This document shows positions 46,300 to 57,350 of a DNA stretch of 64,000 nt, in pieces. The translations under genes were made by a program, and so were the position numbers. The stretch spans positions 319,643 to 383,642 of the forward strand of contig LNAC01000273.1 in NCBI GenBank assembly GCA_002007465.1, in the 5' to 3' direction. Position 1 is the stretch's first letter. Each line of letters starts with the position of its first letter. Under the pieces are notes generated by a model, which saw nothing but the letters and a program-made list of their open reading frames with translations, was not told the origin of the DNA and ran no database searches. The stretch comes from Ailurus styani. Its lineage: Eukaryota > Chordata > Mammalia > Carnivora > Ailuridae.

Positions 46300-46748
46300 T
46301 CCCCCACCTCATCCGGGTTTCGCTTTCCATGGCTTCAGTTGCCTGCAGTTGATTGCATTCAGGCAGCAGATGATACTCTTTTTGAGGTGCTGTCAGAAGG
46401 GCACTAGTAGCCTAATGCTCTGTCACAGCGCCTACGTCATTCACTTCCCGTCAGCTCATCATGGAGGTGTTTTATCTCACGTCTTCATAAGAAGAGGGTG
46501 AGTACAATACAGTCTTTTGAGAGGGGAAGACCACATTCTCATAACCCTCATTACAGGATCTTGTTATGATTGTTTTGTTTCATTATCAGTTATTGTTGTT
46601 AATCTCTTGCTGTGCCTAATTTATAAATTAAACTTTATCATAGGTATGTCGTACAGGAGAAAACAGTCTCCATAGGGTTCAGTACTATTGTGGTTTCAGG
46701 CATCCACTGGGGTTCTTCTTCCTCAGATAAGGGGCGATTACTGTACCT
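46300..46748 (-). mobile_element. Tigger-like (TcMar) non-autonomous DNA transposon
   Basis: The left end 'ggtcccccacctcatccggg' and the right end 'cagataaggggcgattactg' behave as diverged terminal inverted repeats. Inner blocks include 'ggtttcgctttccatggctt', 'gcctacgtcattcacttcc', 'ctaatttataaattaaactt' and 'catccactggggttcttctt', which fit the end regions of pogo/Tigger-type elements. The central transposase region is missing. A 136-codon ORF at 46091-46501 crosses the left end and is not a gene. Confidence 0.78.
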
Positions 46749-47552
46749 GCCATATATATATATGTGGATATATGCTTTGAAAATTTTGCAACACTAAATA
46801 AATTCATACATTTTAATCATTATTATTGATGTTGCTATTGTGTTTTTCAAATTTTAATTCAGATGTGTGTAAAGTATTTGCAAATATAATATTTAGCTGT
46901 GAACGAAAGAGAAAAATATCTGAAAATAATAATGTAAGATAGAAAGTTATTGACAAAGGGTAAAGAACTAGCACCACAAGGTGAAGAGAACTTTTCAACT
47001 ACTACTGTAATACCACCCAACACCCACATAACCCTCTCCCCAAAATGACAGATGTCAAAGACAAAGGCTTAAAAAAGAGACAACTGGCTTTCCCTATTGT
47101 CACTTACTTTTCTAGGGAAGAATATCTTTCCATCTTTTCTTTGTTTGGAAGGTGCCTTTTCATTATGTTATAAATTCACAGGGCAGGGACTGTATTTAAA
47201 TCTTTATTTTGTAGAGTTCTTTTAAAAGTTAATCATGTTATTCAAATATTCAGATAGATTTAAAAAAAAATCTTACTGACCAAAACCATACGGTTCAGAG
47301 GCAGACAGAGGGAAGAGTTTAAGAAGCTGCGGTTTTACATGGCAGTGGCCCCTATCAGCCAAAAGGCAAGTTGACCATTGAGGCAGAGAATTAAAGACTA
47401 TTCAACCTTGTGTGTTACCTCCCAAATAAAATGCATGGGAAATTTTTCAGGAAAAAAAATTGTCAAGCCAGAGGTTTTCATTGATTAATACCTTTTAACC
47501 ATCTTGCTTAGAAACCTGTCTAGAAAAAAAGTAAAATCTGTGCATTCTGGAA
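46749..47552. other. Unassigned stretch
   Basis: A short TA run lies at about 46754-46764. No gene was recognised. Confidence 0.45.
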
Positions 47553-47594
47553 GCAAAATGAGGAAGAAGACAAGTCATAAAGAACTGTGGTTTG
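47553..47594. repeat. 42-nt flank, first copy of a direct repeat around a gapped SINE
   Basis: These 42 bases recur exactly at 47771-47812. They lie directly before the SINE head. Confidence 0.92.
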
Positions 47595-47769
47595 GGGCGC
47601 CTGGGTGGCTCAGTGGGTTAAAGCCTCTGCTTTCGGCTCAGGTCATGATCTCAGGGTCCTGGGATCGAGGCCCGCATCAGGCTCCCTGCTCAGCGGGGGA
47701 GCCTCCTCCCCCCCCCCCTCTGCCTGCTCTCTCTGCCTCCTTGTGATCTCTCTCCCTCTGTGAAATAAA
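47595..47769 (+). mobile_element. Young CanSINE, + strand, cut off by an assembly gap
   Basis: It has the head 'gggcgcctgggtggctcag', the GAGGCCCGCATCAGGCTCC block and the CT-rich part, and stops in 'ctctgtgaaataaa'. The A-tail and the expected right-hand target duplication are missing. A C-run of about 10 lies at 47707-47717. Confidence 0.95.
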
Positions 47770-47770
47770 N
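47770..47770. other. Single-N assembly gap
   Basis: One N replaces the SINE tail, and the left flank then starts again. It has the same layout as the gap at 4814. Confidence 0.95.
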
Positions 47771-47812
47771 GCAAAATGAGGAAGAAGACAAGTCATAAAG
47801 AACTGTGGTTTG
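47771..47812. repeat. 42-nt flank, second copy of a direct repeat around a gapped SINE
   Basis: This is identical to 47553-47594 and reads directly into the right flank without a SINE. Confidence 0.92.
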
Positions 47813-48399
47813 TAATCTATTTAACAGCCTACAAAGATATGAAAGCAAATGCCAAAGCAATACATTCATAGTACAAGTTCATGCAATTATATTTTGCCGA
47901 CTAAATGAGTTTTATTAACTGAATGAAGAGCTGAGCACATCACTTTTTGTACCTTTCTTGGATATCAGTCCATTGTGACCACATTTATTCCAGGATGGAA
48001 TAGGCCACAGTGTAATTGTAGCATGTGGTCGTCTGCCATGTTGAAATAACCATCTTTTGTCATTGTGAATGTTTTTAGTGAAATTTAGTGCATTCATAGT
48101 TACAGGGATACTGTTGCACAGAATGAGGTTGGTCATTAGAGTCACAATTTATTCCCATCAAAACATTCCTGAGATGTTAAAATAGGGGCTGTGCTCACAA
48201 TCTGGTGGCTCTTTACATGTTTTTACTCCCACTTTTCCTAGGAGGTCACAGTGAAGAATTTACATCTCTCTTTGTTTCCAGGAAGGCTTTTGCTAATCTT
48301 CATTCCTTTACTCACTGCCTTTTTTTTTTTTTTTTTGGTGATCCTTGGCTCTTAAAAAGTTCTTACTGCATTTCCTGATTTTAAACCACATTTGGGCAG
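47813..48399. other. Unassigned stretch with a T-run
   Basis: A T-run of about 18 lies at 48321-48338. No gene or repeat was recognised. Confidence 0.45.
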
Positions 48400-48615
48400 T
48401 CACATTTCCCCCTGCTCCCATAATACTTAGCTGGTGCTAGTAGTACAGCACTTGTCACACTGGATTATAGATAGTGGCCGCAGTGGCTGTCGCCTGCATT
48501 AGACTATGAATTCCCTGAAGGCAGTAACCACCGTTTCATTTTTGCATTGTTAGCACCTGTCACAGTCCCTGGCATTTAGTCAGTGCTCAATAAGTGTTTA
48601 GTGATTGAATCAAAT
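48400..48615 (+). repeat. L2 LINE 3' end, + strand
   Basis: 'gactatgaattccctgaagg', 'cattgttagcacctgtcaca' and 'ggcatttagtcagtgctcaa' are the L2 3' tail. Confidence 0.85.
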
Positions 48616-49799
48616 AGACACAAGAGCAATGTGTTGATGTTTAATGTGTTTGTTGGCTCACATGACACCAGTTGTTCCTTATTACATTATACTTAAGTCC
48701 TTAGCAAAAGAATGAGTTTTTAAACCAGAAAGGCATAATCACATTGAGGTTGAAATAATTTAGTTCTTTGGTTGAATTATCTTTCAAAGGGTGTTTGCTG
48801 TCCAATGGCTTATTGTTTTTTAATTGTTTTCTTTCTGAAGAGTAGGATTTCAAAAGATTTCTAATTTTTTTAAAAGAGATTTTTACATTGCCAAGGAAAC
48901 AGTGAGACCTGTAATAGGTGAGACCAATCTTTCACCTGATAAGTTAGAGAATTCCTACATTATGACTTGTTCAATTCAAGCCACTGATTTTAAATAGGAA
49001 AAGGGATTGAATAAATGTTTTTAAAAATCCCAACTGTTGAAAAGTTCTGTAATATAATCTAAAATAAATACACCGACTTAACTTTTCCTTATAAAAAGGA
49101 AACTGGTTGGTTTAAAAACCATCTGCAGAATAAATATTTATGGAGCAGAATGACAACTTGACTTATCCAAAGCATTGGCATACATTTTCTTAGTTAATGT
49201 TTGATGAAGCACTTCCACTTACAATTCTTCGGTGAACTAAAAGAAGAGATTCATTAACTATTTTTGAAAGATAATGAGGCCATGATCCCTTTCCAGATGT
49301 TTCACTCGTCAAATAATTGTGATCTTTCTTCCAAGTCTCCCTAGTTGCTTGGTTCCTATTTTCGTGTTTATTGAGCAATAATTTATGAAGATGAAGAGAG
49401 GTAGTGATTTATAAAAATGAAGAGAAGAAGTACAAATGCTAGACAGACAATGAGGATCAGACTATTAAGGCATAATTTTACCTTACCAAAATTGGAGGCT
49501 CTTGAAGTTTTATTACTAAAGGATAATTATCTCAGATGTGGATAGAGAAAAAAAAATTTTTCTTGGTTTTCGTCTAGCAGCTTGGGTGCATTTCTAACCC
49601 TTTCTCTACAGAAGAGACTCAAGAGTATGGCTCTTTGCAGAATTTCCCTTGGGGTTTAGAAAGGACACTTGGAGTTTGCTTGAGAGCAGACTAATCTAAT
49701 TCTCTTTTCTAGCATTCTGAAGAGCAGAACTAAGAAATAGGGCCCATAACACACAGAACAATTAAGGGTACACTGAAAAAGTTACTTAAATATAACAGT
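48616..49799. other. Unassigned AT-rich stretch
   Basis: No gene or repeat was recognised. Confidence 0.45.
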
Positions 49800-50065
49800 A
49801 GGTAAGTTAGTGGTCACAATAACAGCAACAACAATAATAATAAAGTGAACATTCACTAAGTGTGTACTGTGTACAAGTACTGTTGTAAACAGTCCATGTA
49901 TTAATTCATTTTTTCCTCTAGAGTGATCATAGATGGTAAATAGTGATATTAGCACCATTTTACAGATGGGAAATGGAGGCACAAAAATTTAGATAACTTG
50001 CTCAAGTTCACACAGCTAGTATGGGATGGAGTGGGAGAGAAATTGAAGCCGCTGGTCTCCATGGT
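49800..50065 (-). repeat. MIR, - strand, near full length
   Basis: 'aagtgtgtactgtgtacaag', 'caccattttacagatgggaa' and 'cttgctcaagttcacacagc' are a clear reverse MIR. Confidence 0.9.
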
Positions 50066-50434
50066 GATTGCTGTTATACTATGTGATAGTGGACACCAGA
50101 TGATATGAGAACTTTGAGCTATTTGTTTTGCATCTTGGTACTTCCCATATTTTCCTTAATTGCTCCCCAAACTGTCATTTCAATTCTATCCACTTTGACT
50201 ATGTTGGTTGTAGTCTGACAGAAGGCCTAGGAAAGTAATAATCAACACTATAAAATACATAACAAAAACTAACAGAAATGCGTTTGCATCCTTTTAAGCA
50301 TCGTTAATATTCTTTGTATTGTAACCATCTCATTTCCATCCTCTAGAAATTAATGAAAAATGTTTCCAAGCTATTAGGAAGGGTTTTTAATTGGGGTAAA
50401 GTTTGCCCCATGAAGGAACAGGGAAGTACCCATT
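50066..50434. other. Unassigned stretch before the ERV-like element
   Basis: No gene or repeat was recognised. Confidence 0.4.
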
Positions 50435-50795
50435 CTCCAGCTGCTGTGAGGGGTGGTTGGTTACTAAAAGCTCACAACTGCCTTTATTTTCTGAGAAGGG
50501 AAGCTGCCTTGCTTGGAATGTTCCCCTGTGGGGGCAGCCAGCAGCCATGGTTAACTGATATATATGGAATGTAAAAGGTGGATTGGAGAGTGGATTGAAC
50601 TCTGGTGCTCTAGAGCTTCCTGTAGGACAAGGCTCTCACAATTTTCAGCTGAACACACATCCTTGCTCAGCTTCTTCCCTTGCCCTCCCCTGGCTCCTCC
50701 CATCAACTTCTCCTAAGAACACTGCCTCAATAAATCATTTTTATAAGGATCCTTTTCTTAGATTCTGCTTTGAGAGAACCCAAGCCAAGATGGAT
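50435..50795 (+). repeat. 5' LTR of the ERV-like element (approximate)
   Basis: It shares with the right-hand unit the order of an 'agctcacaactg' type start, a 'cttggaatg' block, a 'cactgcctcaataaatcatt' polyadenylation block and a 'gattctgctttgagagaac' end. A 73- and a 90-codon ORF lie in or near it and are not genes. Boundaries are uncertain by 20-30 bases. Confidence 0.55.
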
Positions 50796-50911
50796 TACAC
50801 TAGAAGTGGTCCCAAGAGGCAGAGTCTAAAATGGGATCCTGGAGGTGGATGGTGATGAGTTCTCTATGTCGCTGGGGTAGGTATGTTCTGTAGCAGTGTG
50901 ATTAAGATCAG

Positions 50912-51115
50912 ATGTCAGCAAACTATGATCTTTGGGCTAAATCCAGTTCACTGCTTTTTGTAAATAAAGTTTTAGTGCACACCTTTGTTAGTGTTGTATT
51001 GTATCATTAATATCATTAATATAAGCTGAGTATTTGAGACAGACACTGAATGGCCTGCAAAACCTAAAATATTAATTATCAGTTCCTTTCCAGAAAAAAA
51101 ATTTGCTCCAGGCTA
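50912..51115 (+). mobile_element. hAT-Charlie-like DNA transposon within the ERV-like element
   Basis: 'gtcagcaaactatgatcttt', 'gggctaaatccagttcactg', 'ttgtaaataaagttttagtg', 'aatggcctgcaaaacctaaa' and 'atttgctcca' follow a small hAT element from end to end. The middle is shortened. Confidence 0.75.
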
Positions 51116-51270
51116 AAATTTTCATTCATGGTGGTAAGTTGGATTGAGATACAGGTAGAAGGGGATGCTGTAGCTAGTTTAATGTTTTTGGCTCTGAGAC
51201 ATGTAAGGAAATTGAAACTATGAGGACTGTGGAGTTGGGTAATTGTTAGTATCACGAATGCATTAAAGAA

Positions 51271-51505
51271 AGAAAAGGACAGGGGCGCCTGGGTGGCTCA
51301 GTCATTAAGTGTCTGCCTTTGGCTCAGGTCATGATCCCAGAGTCCTGGGATCGAGCCCCTCATCGGGCTCCCTGCTTGGCAGGAAGCCTGCTTTCTCCCT
51401 CTCCCACTCCCCCTGCTTGTGTTCCCTCTCTTGCTATGTCTCTCTCTGTCAAATAAATAAATAAATAAAATCTTTGAGAAAAACAAATAAATAGAGAAAA
51501 GGACA
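51271..51505 (+). mobile_element. CanSINE, + strand, with TSD
   Basis: The body at 51282-51494 has head 'ggggcgcctgggtggctcag', the 'ccctgcttggcaggaagcc' variant and tail AAATAAATAAATAAATAAAATC. The flanks are agaaaaggaca on both sides. Confidence 0.96.
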
Positions 51506-51510
51506 AGCTC

Positions 51511-52031
51511 TATTAGTTACTATTGCTGTGTAATAAATGATTACAAATTTAGCAGCTTAAAACAATACACACTTATTATTTCTCTGTTTCTGTGGTCAGG
51601 GGTTGAGGGATGGCTTACTGGATCCTGTGCTATAGGGTCTTTTAGAAGGCTGCAATGAATGTTTCATTTTGGGCACAGTCTTACCTGAAGGCTTGGGAGA
51701 GCATCCAGCTGGAAGCTCTGATGATTATTGACAGGATTCAGTTCCTTGTGAGCTGTTGGCTGAAGGCCATCCTTAGTTCCTGGTTACATGGGCCTCTCTA
51801 ATATGTCAGATTAATTCATCAAAGCCAGCAAGAGAAAATTCTGCTAGTAAGAAGGAAGTGACAATCTGATGGAGCCTAATCATGAAGAGACATCCCATCA
51901 CCTTTGCCATATTCTGTTGGTTAAAGGCAAGTCTCAAGGCCAGCCCATACCCAAGGGAGTGGATTATACATTGATATAAATGCTAAGAGGCAGGGCTCAT
52001 TGGGAGCCATCTAAGAGTCTATCTGCCACAT
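51511..52031 (-). mobile_element. MLT1B/C-type MaLR LTR, - strand
   Basis: On the + strand it runs from 'tattagttactattgctgtg' to 'gagtctatctgccaca'. Blocks such as 'gcagcttaaaacaatacaca', 'gacaggattcagttccttgt', 'gacatcccatcacctttgcc' and 'gggagccatctaagagtc' fit. Both ends appear present. Confidence 0.85.
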
Positions 52032-54413
52032 AGGCTCAGATCTATTATTCAGACTTTAAAGCAAACTGTGGGAGTCAGAAAGATTCATTAGAAGCATTTA
52101 AAGAGACACTCATCTCTTGTAGCTAGAGGGCAGACACATTTGAAGATCAGGCTCACATCATAATTGTAAAAGTGGCAGAACTTAAAAAAAAAAAAGAGCT
52201 TAATTCTCAGCCTTGGCAAATCTCTTAGACCAAAGTCAGAGCCCTGAAAGAAAAGGAGTAACATCTTGGGGGATAAGAGGATTTGAGGAGTTGAGAACCT
52301 TACCTCTGTATGTTCTCCTGAACACTTTTGGTTGGCAGCAGTGGCTAGTAAGCCCCTTTGCTCTTATTGGAGAAGAGATCCTCTGAAGACTGTAAAGAAG
52401 TCTCAGATGAGGCAGGTATCTCACAAGACAATCTTCAGGATCTGTCTGTACTTCCCGTCAGAGAAGTCAGACTGATCATTTGGGTTGTATCTCAGCGTAT
52501 CTTGACTACGAAAGTAATGGCCAACTAAGGGAGGAGTTGAGCTATTTATACCAAGGGAGTACCAGGTATTGGCTGACACAAATGCCTGGGAGTGGACCCT
52601 GAGGGATCTGGATCAAGGTGGGCACAATATGGACTATTCACTGATATGGGCTTGCTTTGCCATGACACTGAATTTAACACCCGGGCAAGGTCCTTGATGA
52701 TATGTCTAATAAAGACTGGGAAAGCTATTGGTTGCTTGGAAAAATTGATGGTTCACATGAAATGAATTAGGGATCCCAGCACTCTAGTAATAGATTGTGG
52801 AAGAAGGAAAAAACAGATAGGAAATAGACATGAAAAATGGGTCCATTAAGTAAGACTGAAAAATCCATATTTGACTGTGTTCCTCAGGAGGGCTTGTAGG
52901 ACAGTCTTTTAAACATTAACTTGGTGAAGAATCTGTTGATGAAGGGGATTCCAACACCTGAAAAGCACAGTTCTTTTTAGGCCAGGGATAGTTGGAGATG
53001 CTGTTACAGGACTGGAGTCCAGGGAAGAGCAATGGGGATGGTAGGTTTCAGATAACCAGAGATTATAGGGCAACACTGTCAGAAACAAAGTAGGTGCAAT
53101 CACCACAAAAGGAAGCAAGCCTGGGATGGCTGTCCTGTGGGTGGGGGTGGAAGGTGTTCTGAAGTACCTATGGAAATGGTTACCTTATGTTAGAGCAAGA
53201 AGGATGGGCAGCCAACCAAGGTATTATCTGTATATATAATCAAAAGAGATTAAAAAAATAGTAGGTTGGCAAAAGGCTGAGGTCAAGCAACTGAATGAAA
53301 GTTGTACTATCTTGCTCTGTTTTCAGACCTGAGCCAGTTCTAAGACCCAGAATATACTGACTGAAGGAGATTCTGGGTCTTATGTGAAAGGAACTATGAT
53401 GGCAATTGTAGCTCCCTAGTCCTTCCTCCAAAGGGCAAGAGCTATTTACTCAGGAAACTGTACACTAGGGGAAAAGGGAGACCCAGACCTTTCTGTGACT
53501 ATTAGATTCAAGGTATGAGTTGAAGTTTATAGCACCTCATGGGTCCCTGTTAAAGTGGGAATACATAAATGTTGGGAAGCAAATAGAGTCGTGCCCCAGA
53601 TTCATCTCATGGTGGGTCAGCTGGGTCTACATGCTCACCCAGCGGTCATTTATGGAGTCCTTGAATGCATAATTGAACGGATCCATTAGAAATTGGTCGA
53701 ATTCTATCACTGTTTTCTTGATTGGCTATTGCATTAGCAAAAGCCACGTGGAAGTCCTTGAAACTATCTTCTCTGCCAAGTTAGTAAATCAAAATCAATG
53801 ATTACATCCCAGGGAAAATTGCACAGATTAGTACAATTCTCATAGATTTAAAGAATGCAGGGGTGAGGATCCCCATCATTCCTCTATGTAATTCAACAGT
53901 CTGGATGATACACAAACTAGATGGATCATGGCAGATGACAGTGGAATGCTGCCAAGTTAACCAAGTGGTAGTTTCAATTGCAGCTGCCATGCGGTATGTG
54001 ACATATGCACTAGGGCAAATTAACTGGATATGAGGTATGTGGTTATTGTCCTGGCAAATACGTTATTTTCAATACCCATCAAGAAGGAGGATCAGAAGCA
54101 GCCTGCATTCATATGGATGAACAACAGCAGTCATGGTCTTGTCTTAGTGTTATGTTAATTCTCCGGCTTAGTCAAAATATAGTCTGAAGGGACTGGAACA
54201 AAATATAGTCTGGACATTCTGCAGAACATCATGTGCATGCACTATATGGATAACATTATGATAATTGGACCGGGGAACTCACTTTATGGCAAAGGAAGTA
54301 TATTAGTGGACATAGTGAGCATAATGTTCACTGGCCCTACCATACTCCGGTGCATCTAAGGCACCTACTTACAGATGATATCTTGCAAGGATGGGTACCA
54401 TCTCTCAGGGTAT
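52032..54413 (+). repeat. Internal region of the ERV-like element, left and central part
   Basis: About 2.4 kb are retroviral-like text with many stops and shifts. The RT-like box at 54243-54254 is on the + strand. ORFs of 62-69 codons on the - strand here are chance ORFs. Confidence 0.55.
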
Positions 54414-54838
54414 TGTATACACTCCATTTTTTAAAAGATTTTATTTAGTTGAGGGGCACCTAGGTGGCACAGTTGGTTAAGAGTCTGCCTTTGGCTCGGG
54501 TCATGCTCCTGGGTCTTGGGATTGAGCCCCACGTTGGGCTCCCTGCTCATCAGGGAACCTGCCTCTGCCTCTCCTCCTTGGCTCATGCTCTCTGTCACTA
54601 TCTCTGTCTCTCTCTCAAGTAAATAAAGTATTAAAATCTTTAAAAAATGGTTTTATTTATTTGAGAGAGAAAGCGCATGAGAAGAGGGATGGGCAGGGGC
54701 AGAGGGACAAACAGATTCCCTCTGAGCAGGAACCCGCCCTCCCCAATGCAGCGCTTGATTCTAGGACCCCAAGATCATGACCTGAGCCAAAGGCAGATGC
54801 TTAACCGACTGAGCCACCCAGGCATCCTGTATACACTT
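54414..54838 (-). mobile_element. CanSINE, - strand, split by a second SINE
   Basis: Its tail part lies at 54424-54452 and its body at 54648-54828, ending 'gagccacccaggcatcc'. The outer duplication is tgtatacact at 54414-54423 and 54829-54838. Confidence 0.94.
54438..54664 (+). mobile_element. CanSINE, + strand, nested in the tail of another SINE
   Basis: The body at 54453-54647 has head 'ggggcacctaggtggcac' and ends 'taaaatctttaaaaaa'. The duplicated target is the host SINE tail: ttttatttagttga on the left and ttttatttatttga on the right. Confidence 0.94.
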
Positions 54839-55629
54839 TAAACCAGTAGCTATTAAATGGTGCTCTATCCCCAATAGGTAGAATACATGAATCCAGGATT
54901 TAAAGGGTAGACATAAAATGGACTCAGCTCATTATCACTTCCAGAGAGCCATCTCAGCAAATTTAGGTTTTGTGAGCCTAGAACTCCTAGGCCCCGGGGG
55001 AGGGAAACTTCCACCTGGGAATAAAGCAAGATTCTCAGTAAACATAAAACTATTGCCAGATTACTTTGGGCTCCTTGCATCAGAAGATGAACCGGCACCA
55101 CAAAAAAGTTACTATATTGGCAGAGAAACTGACGTGATTATCATGAGGAGGTGGCAGTGATGACACATATCAAGGAGCAATGTGCTTGTCGCTCAAGCAG
55201 TCTGTTGGGACGCATTTTGGTGTCCCCATACCTTATTTAACTGTAGAGGGCAAGTACAGAAACCACAACCTGATTAGGGCATGACAACCCAGGGCTCAGA
55301 GGCCTCAGAGTTGGTCATTTGTCTTACTGTCCAGACAATCTTCTGAGACCTGCAGAAGTACCAGCCCGGAAGGAGGAGAATCTGGAAGGGTGATGGAGGA
55401 GGGAGATCGTGACCATGTCTTGGCCTTGGAACAAACGGCAGCAGGGGAAGCTCTCATTGGTTCTGCTACCTCTTCTCTTACACGTCAGCCCAGGAAATGT
55501 GGCTAGCCAGAATCCTGAAGCAGCTGGCCCTGAAAGGATCGAGCTCGATAGGAGAAGCAAGTGGGGCTGAGCCACGTAAGTAAGGGATGGACTGCAGGGG
55601 TGGTTGTTGGCATCTTTCCCACCCACCAG
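54839..55629 (+). repeat. Internal region of the ERV-like element, right part
   Basis: This stretch links the nested SINEs to the 3' LTR. ORFs of 78-100 codons overlap on both strands, with no intact gene. Confidence 0.5.
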
Positions 55630-55953
55630 TGGCTGAGTTTGGCTGCTAACAGCTCATAGCTATACTCTGCACAGAGATTTGCCCTCAGCTGAACAGTGCC
55701 AACTCAGCTGAGAACTACCCTTCCTGGGAATGAGAGGCCTTAACCTTGTGGTACAATTTATGTTCCAGAGTCCCCCGAGGGACCAGGCTAAGCTAACGCT
55801 GGTTTTCAGCAGAGACCACATCCTTCTTGGCTAAGTGCTTTTGCCTATTTGACTTCTCCTGCTCCCCTTCTGAGAGCACTCCCTTAATAAATCATTTTCA
55901 GAAGCATTTCAATCTCAAGCCCTATTTCTAGGAATTCTGACTTGAGATACCAT
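55630..55953 (+). repeat. 3' LTR of the ERV-like element (approximate)
   Basis: It contains 'gctaacagctcatagctata', 'cccttcctgggaatgag', 'gcactcccttaataaatcat' and a 'gccctatttctaggaattct' end. These align in order with 50435-50795. Confidence 0.55.
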
Positions 55954-56200
55954 CTTCTACTATTAACTCTACTGGAACAATCTTTTCTTCACCCATTTTG
56001 TTCTGACTCAAACTTGGTAGTATGCACATGAAAAGTTACATAGATTGAGGTTGCTAATTAAAAAAAAAACCCTCCTAAAATCTCCCCTTAATTTATTAAC
56101 ATAACAAAGGCTCTCAGTCATTTTCAATTCTCAACTTTGCTGTAACTGATCACCATTATTCTATTCTTATTACTCTTTAAGACTTCCTCTACACTGACGT

Positions 56201-56448
56201 CAACTATCTTTTATTTTTTTAATTTTTAAATTTTTTTTATTTTTAAAGATTTTATTTATTTATTTGACAGACAGAGAGAAAGATAACAAGTAGGAAGAAA
56301 GGCAGGCAGAGAGAGAGGGGGAAGCTGGCTCCCTACTGAGCAGGCAGCCCAATGCGGACCTCGATCCCAGGACCCTGAAATCATGACCTGAGCGCAAGGC
56401 AGAGGCTTTAACCCACTGAGCCACTCAGGCACCCCATCAACTATTTTT
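56201..56448 (-). mobile_element. CanSINE, - strand
   Basis: The body at about 56211-56436 runs from a long T/A-rich tail to 'gccactcaggcacccc'. The flanks gtcaactatctttt and atcaactatttttt are a near duplication. Confidence 0.95.
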
Positions 56449-56982
56449 TAAAATGTCATAAACATTTAGTGACTTCATACTATTTCCTGGATGAAGTCTC
56501 AAGTCGTTAGCATGACATACACGGCTTTGTTTATTGGGCTGCAATTTTGAACTGAATTGTAGTAGACTCTTTCCCTTACCATAGAGCCCACATGCCACGT
56601 GCTACAGTCAGACTGAACAGAGTCTTATTCCCTGAATAAGGAATGCTCTGCGTTGAATCCATGCTATTCCTTCTGCCTGGGATGGCTCCTCTTTCCTCTT
56701 CTACTTGTGAATACCTGATTATACTTTAAGACACAGATTATTTATCAGCTTTTCTGTGAAGTTGTTATTGACCAACTCTGAACTTTTTTCCAAACTTGAC
56801 GAAGAATTAGTAAGTCCTTTCTTTGTGCTCTTATAGAATTAAGTACTGACCTGTGTTATGATGCTTGTCTGATTTTTTGTGATTACTTATTAACATGTTT
56901 TCTCCCCCACATAAATTAAAATTCTTCAAGGGCCATGTAATTTGGTGTTGTATCTCTACTAACAATCACTTTGCTTAACACA

Positions 56983-56985
<3 letters not shown>
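56449..56985 (+). repeat. L2 LINE, + strand
   Basis: 'tcctggatgaagtctcaagt', 'tgctattccttctgcctggg', 'cagcttttctgtgaagttgt', 'tgttttctcccccacataaa' and 'attcttcaagggccatgtaa' follow L2 order. Confidence 0.8.

Positions 56986-57061
<76 letters not shown>
56986..57061. repeat. Compound (TC)n(TA)n microsatellite
   Basis: About 20 TC units are followed by about 17 TA units. Confidence 0.98.
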
Positions 57062-57064
<3 letters not shown>

Positions 57065-57132
57065 GAACTTGGCTGGTTCTTAGATGGTTCCTCAGCCTGA
57101 GAGGCTGGTCAGTTGTTGTTGTTGCTCTTCTT

Positions 57133-57164
57133 CTTCATTTAAGATTATACTCATTCATTTGAGA

Positions 57165-57209
<45 letters not shown>

Positions 57210-57350
57210 TGCACAAGAGCAGGGTGAGGGGAGGAGGGAGAAGCAGACTCCTCCCTGAGCAGGGAGCCCGACGTGGGACTTGATCCTGGGAGCTCTAGGA
57301 TCATGACCTGAGCCAAAGGCAGAGGCTCAACCGACTGAGCCAGGCGTCCC
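57133..57350 (-). mobile_element. CanSINE, - strand, with expanded (GA)n
   Basis: It has a tail remnant, a pure GA run at about 57163-57203, then 'gagggagaagcagactcctc' and an end 'gactgagccaggcgtccc'. This is the last SINE before the right end of the window. Confidence 0.93.

Larger units (their letters stand above)
50435..55953 (+). mobile_element. Decayed endogenous retrovirus-like element with two LTRs, probably ERV class III (ERVL-related)
   Basis: Two similar but diverged LTR-like units (about 50435-50795 and 55630-55953) bracket about 4.8 kb. The internal part holds retroviral-like text that is no longer open. At 54243-54254 a reverse-transcriptase box can be read as YMDN where functional enzymes have YxDD, followed by a run of isoleucine and methionine codons and GPG. 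The internal region was later entered by a hAT element, an MLT1 LTR and three SINEs. The class assignment is from memory of the RT region and is tentative. No gene is intact. Confidence 0.65.

Noticed and set aside
46091..46501. 136-codon + strand ORF as a gene
   Set aside because: It runs into the Tigger-like transposon end and has no domain.
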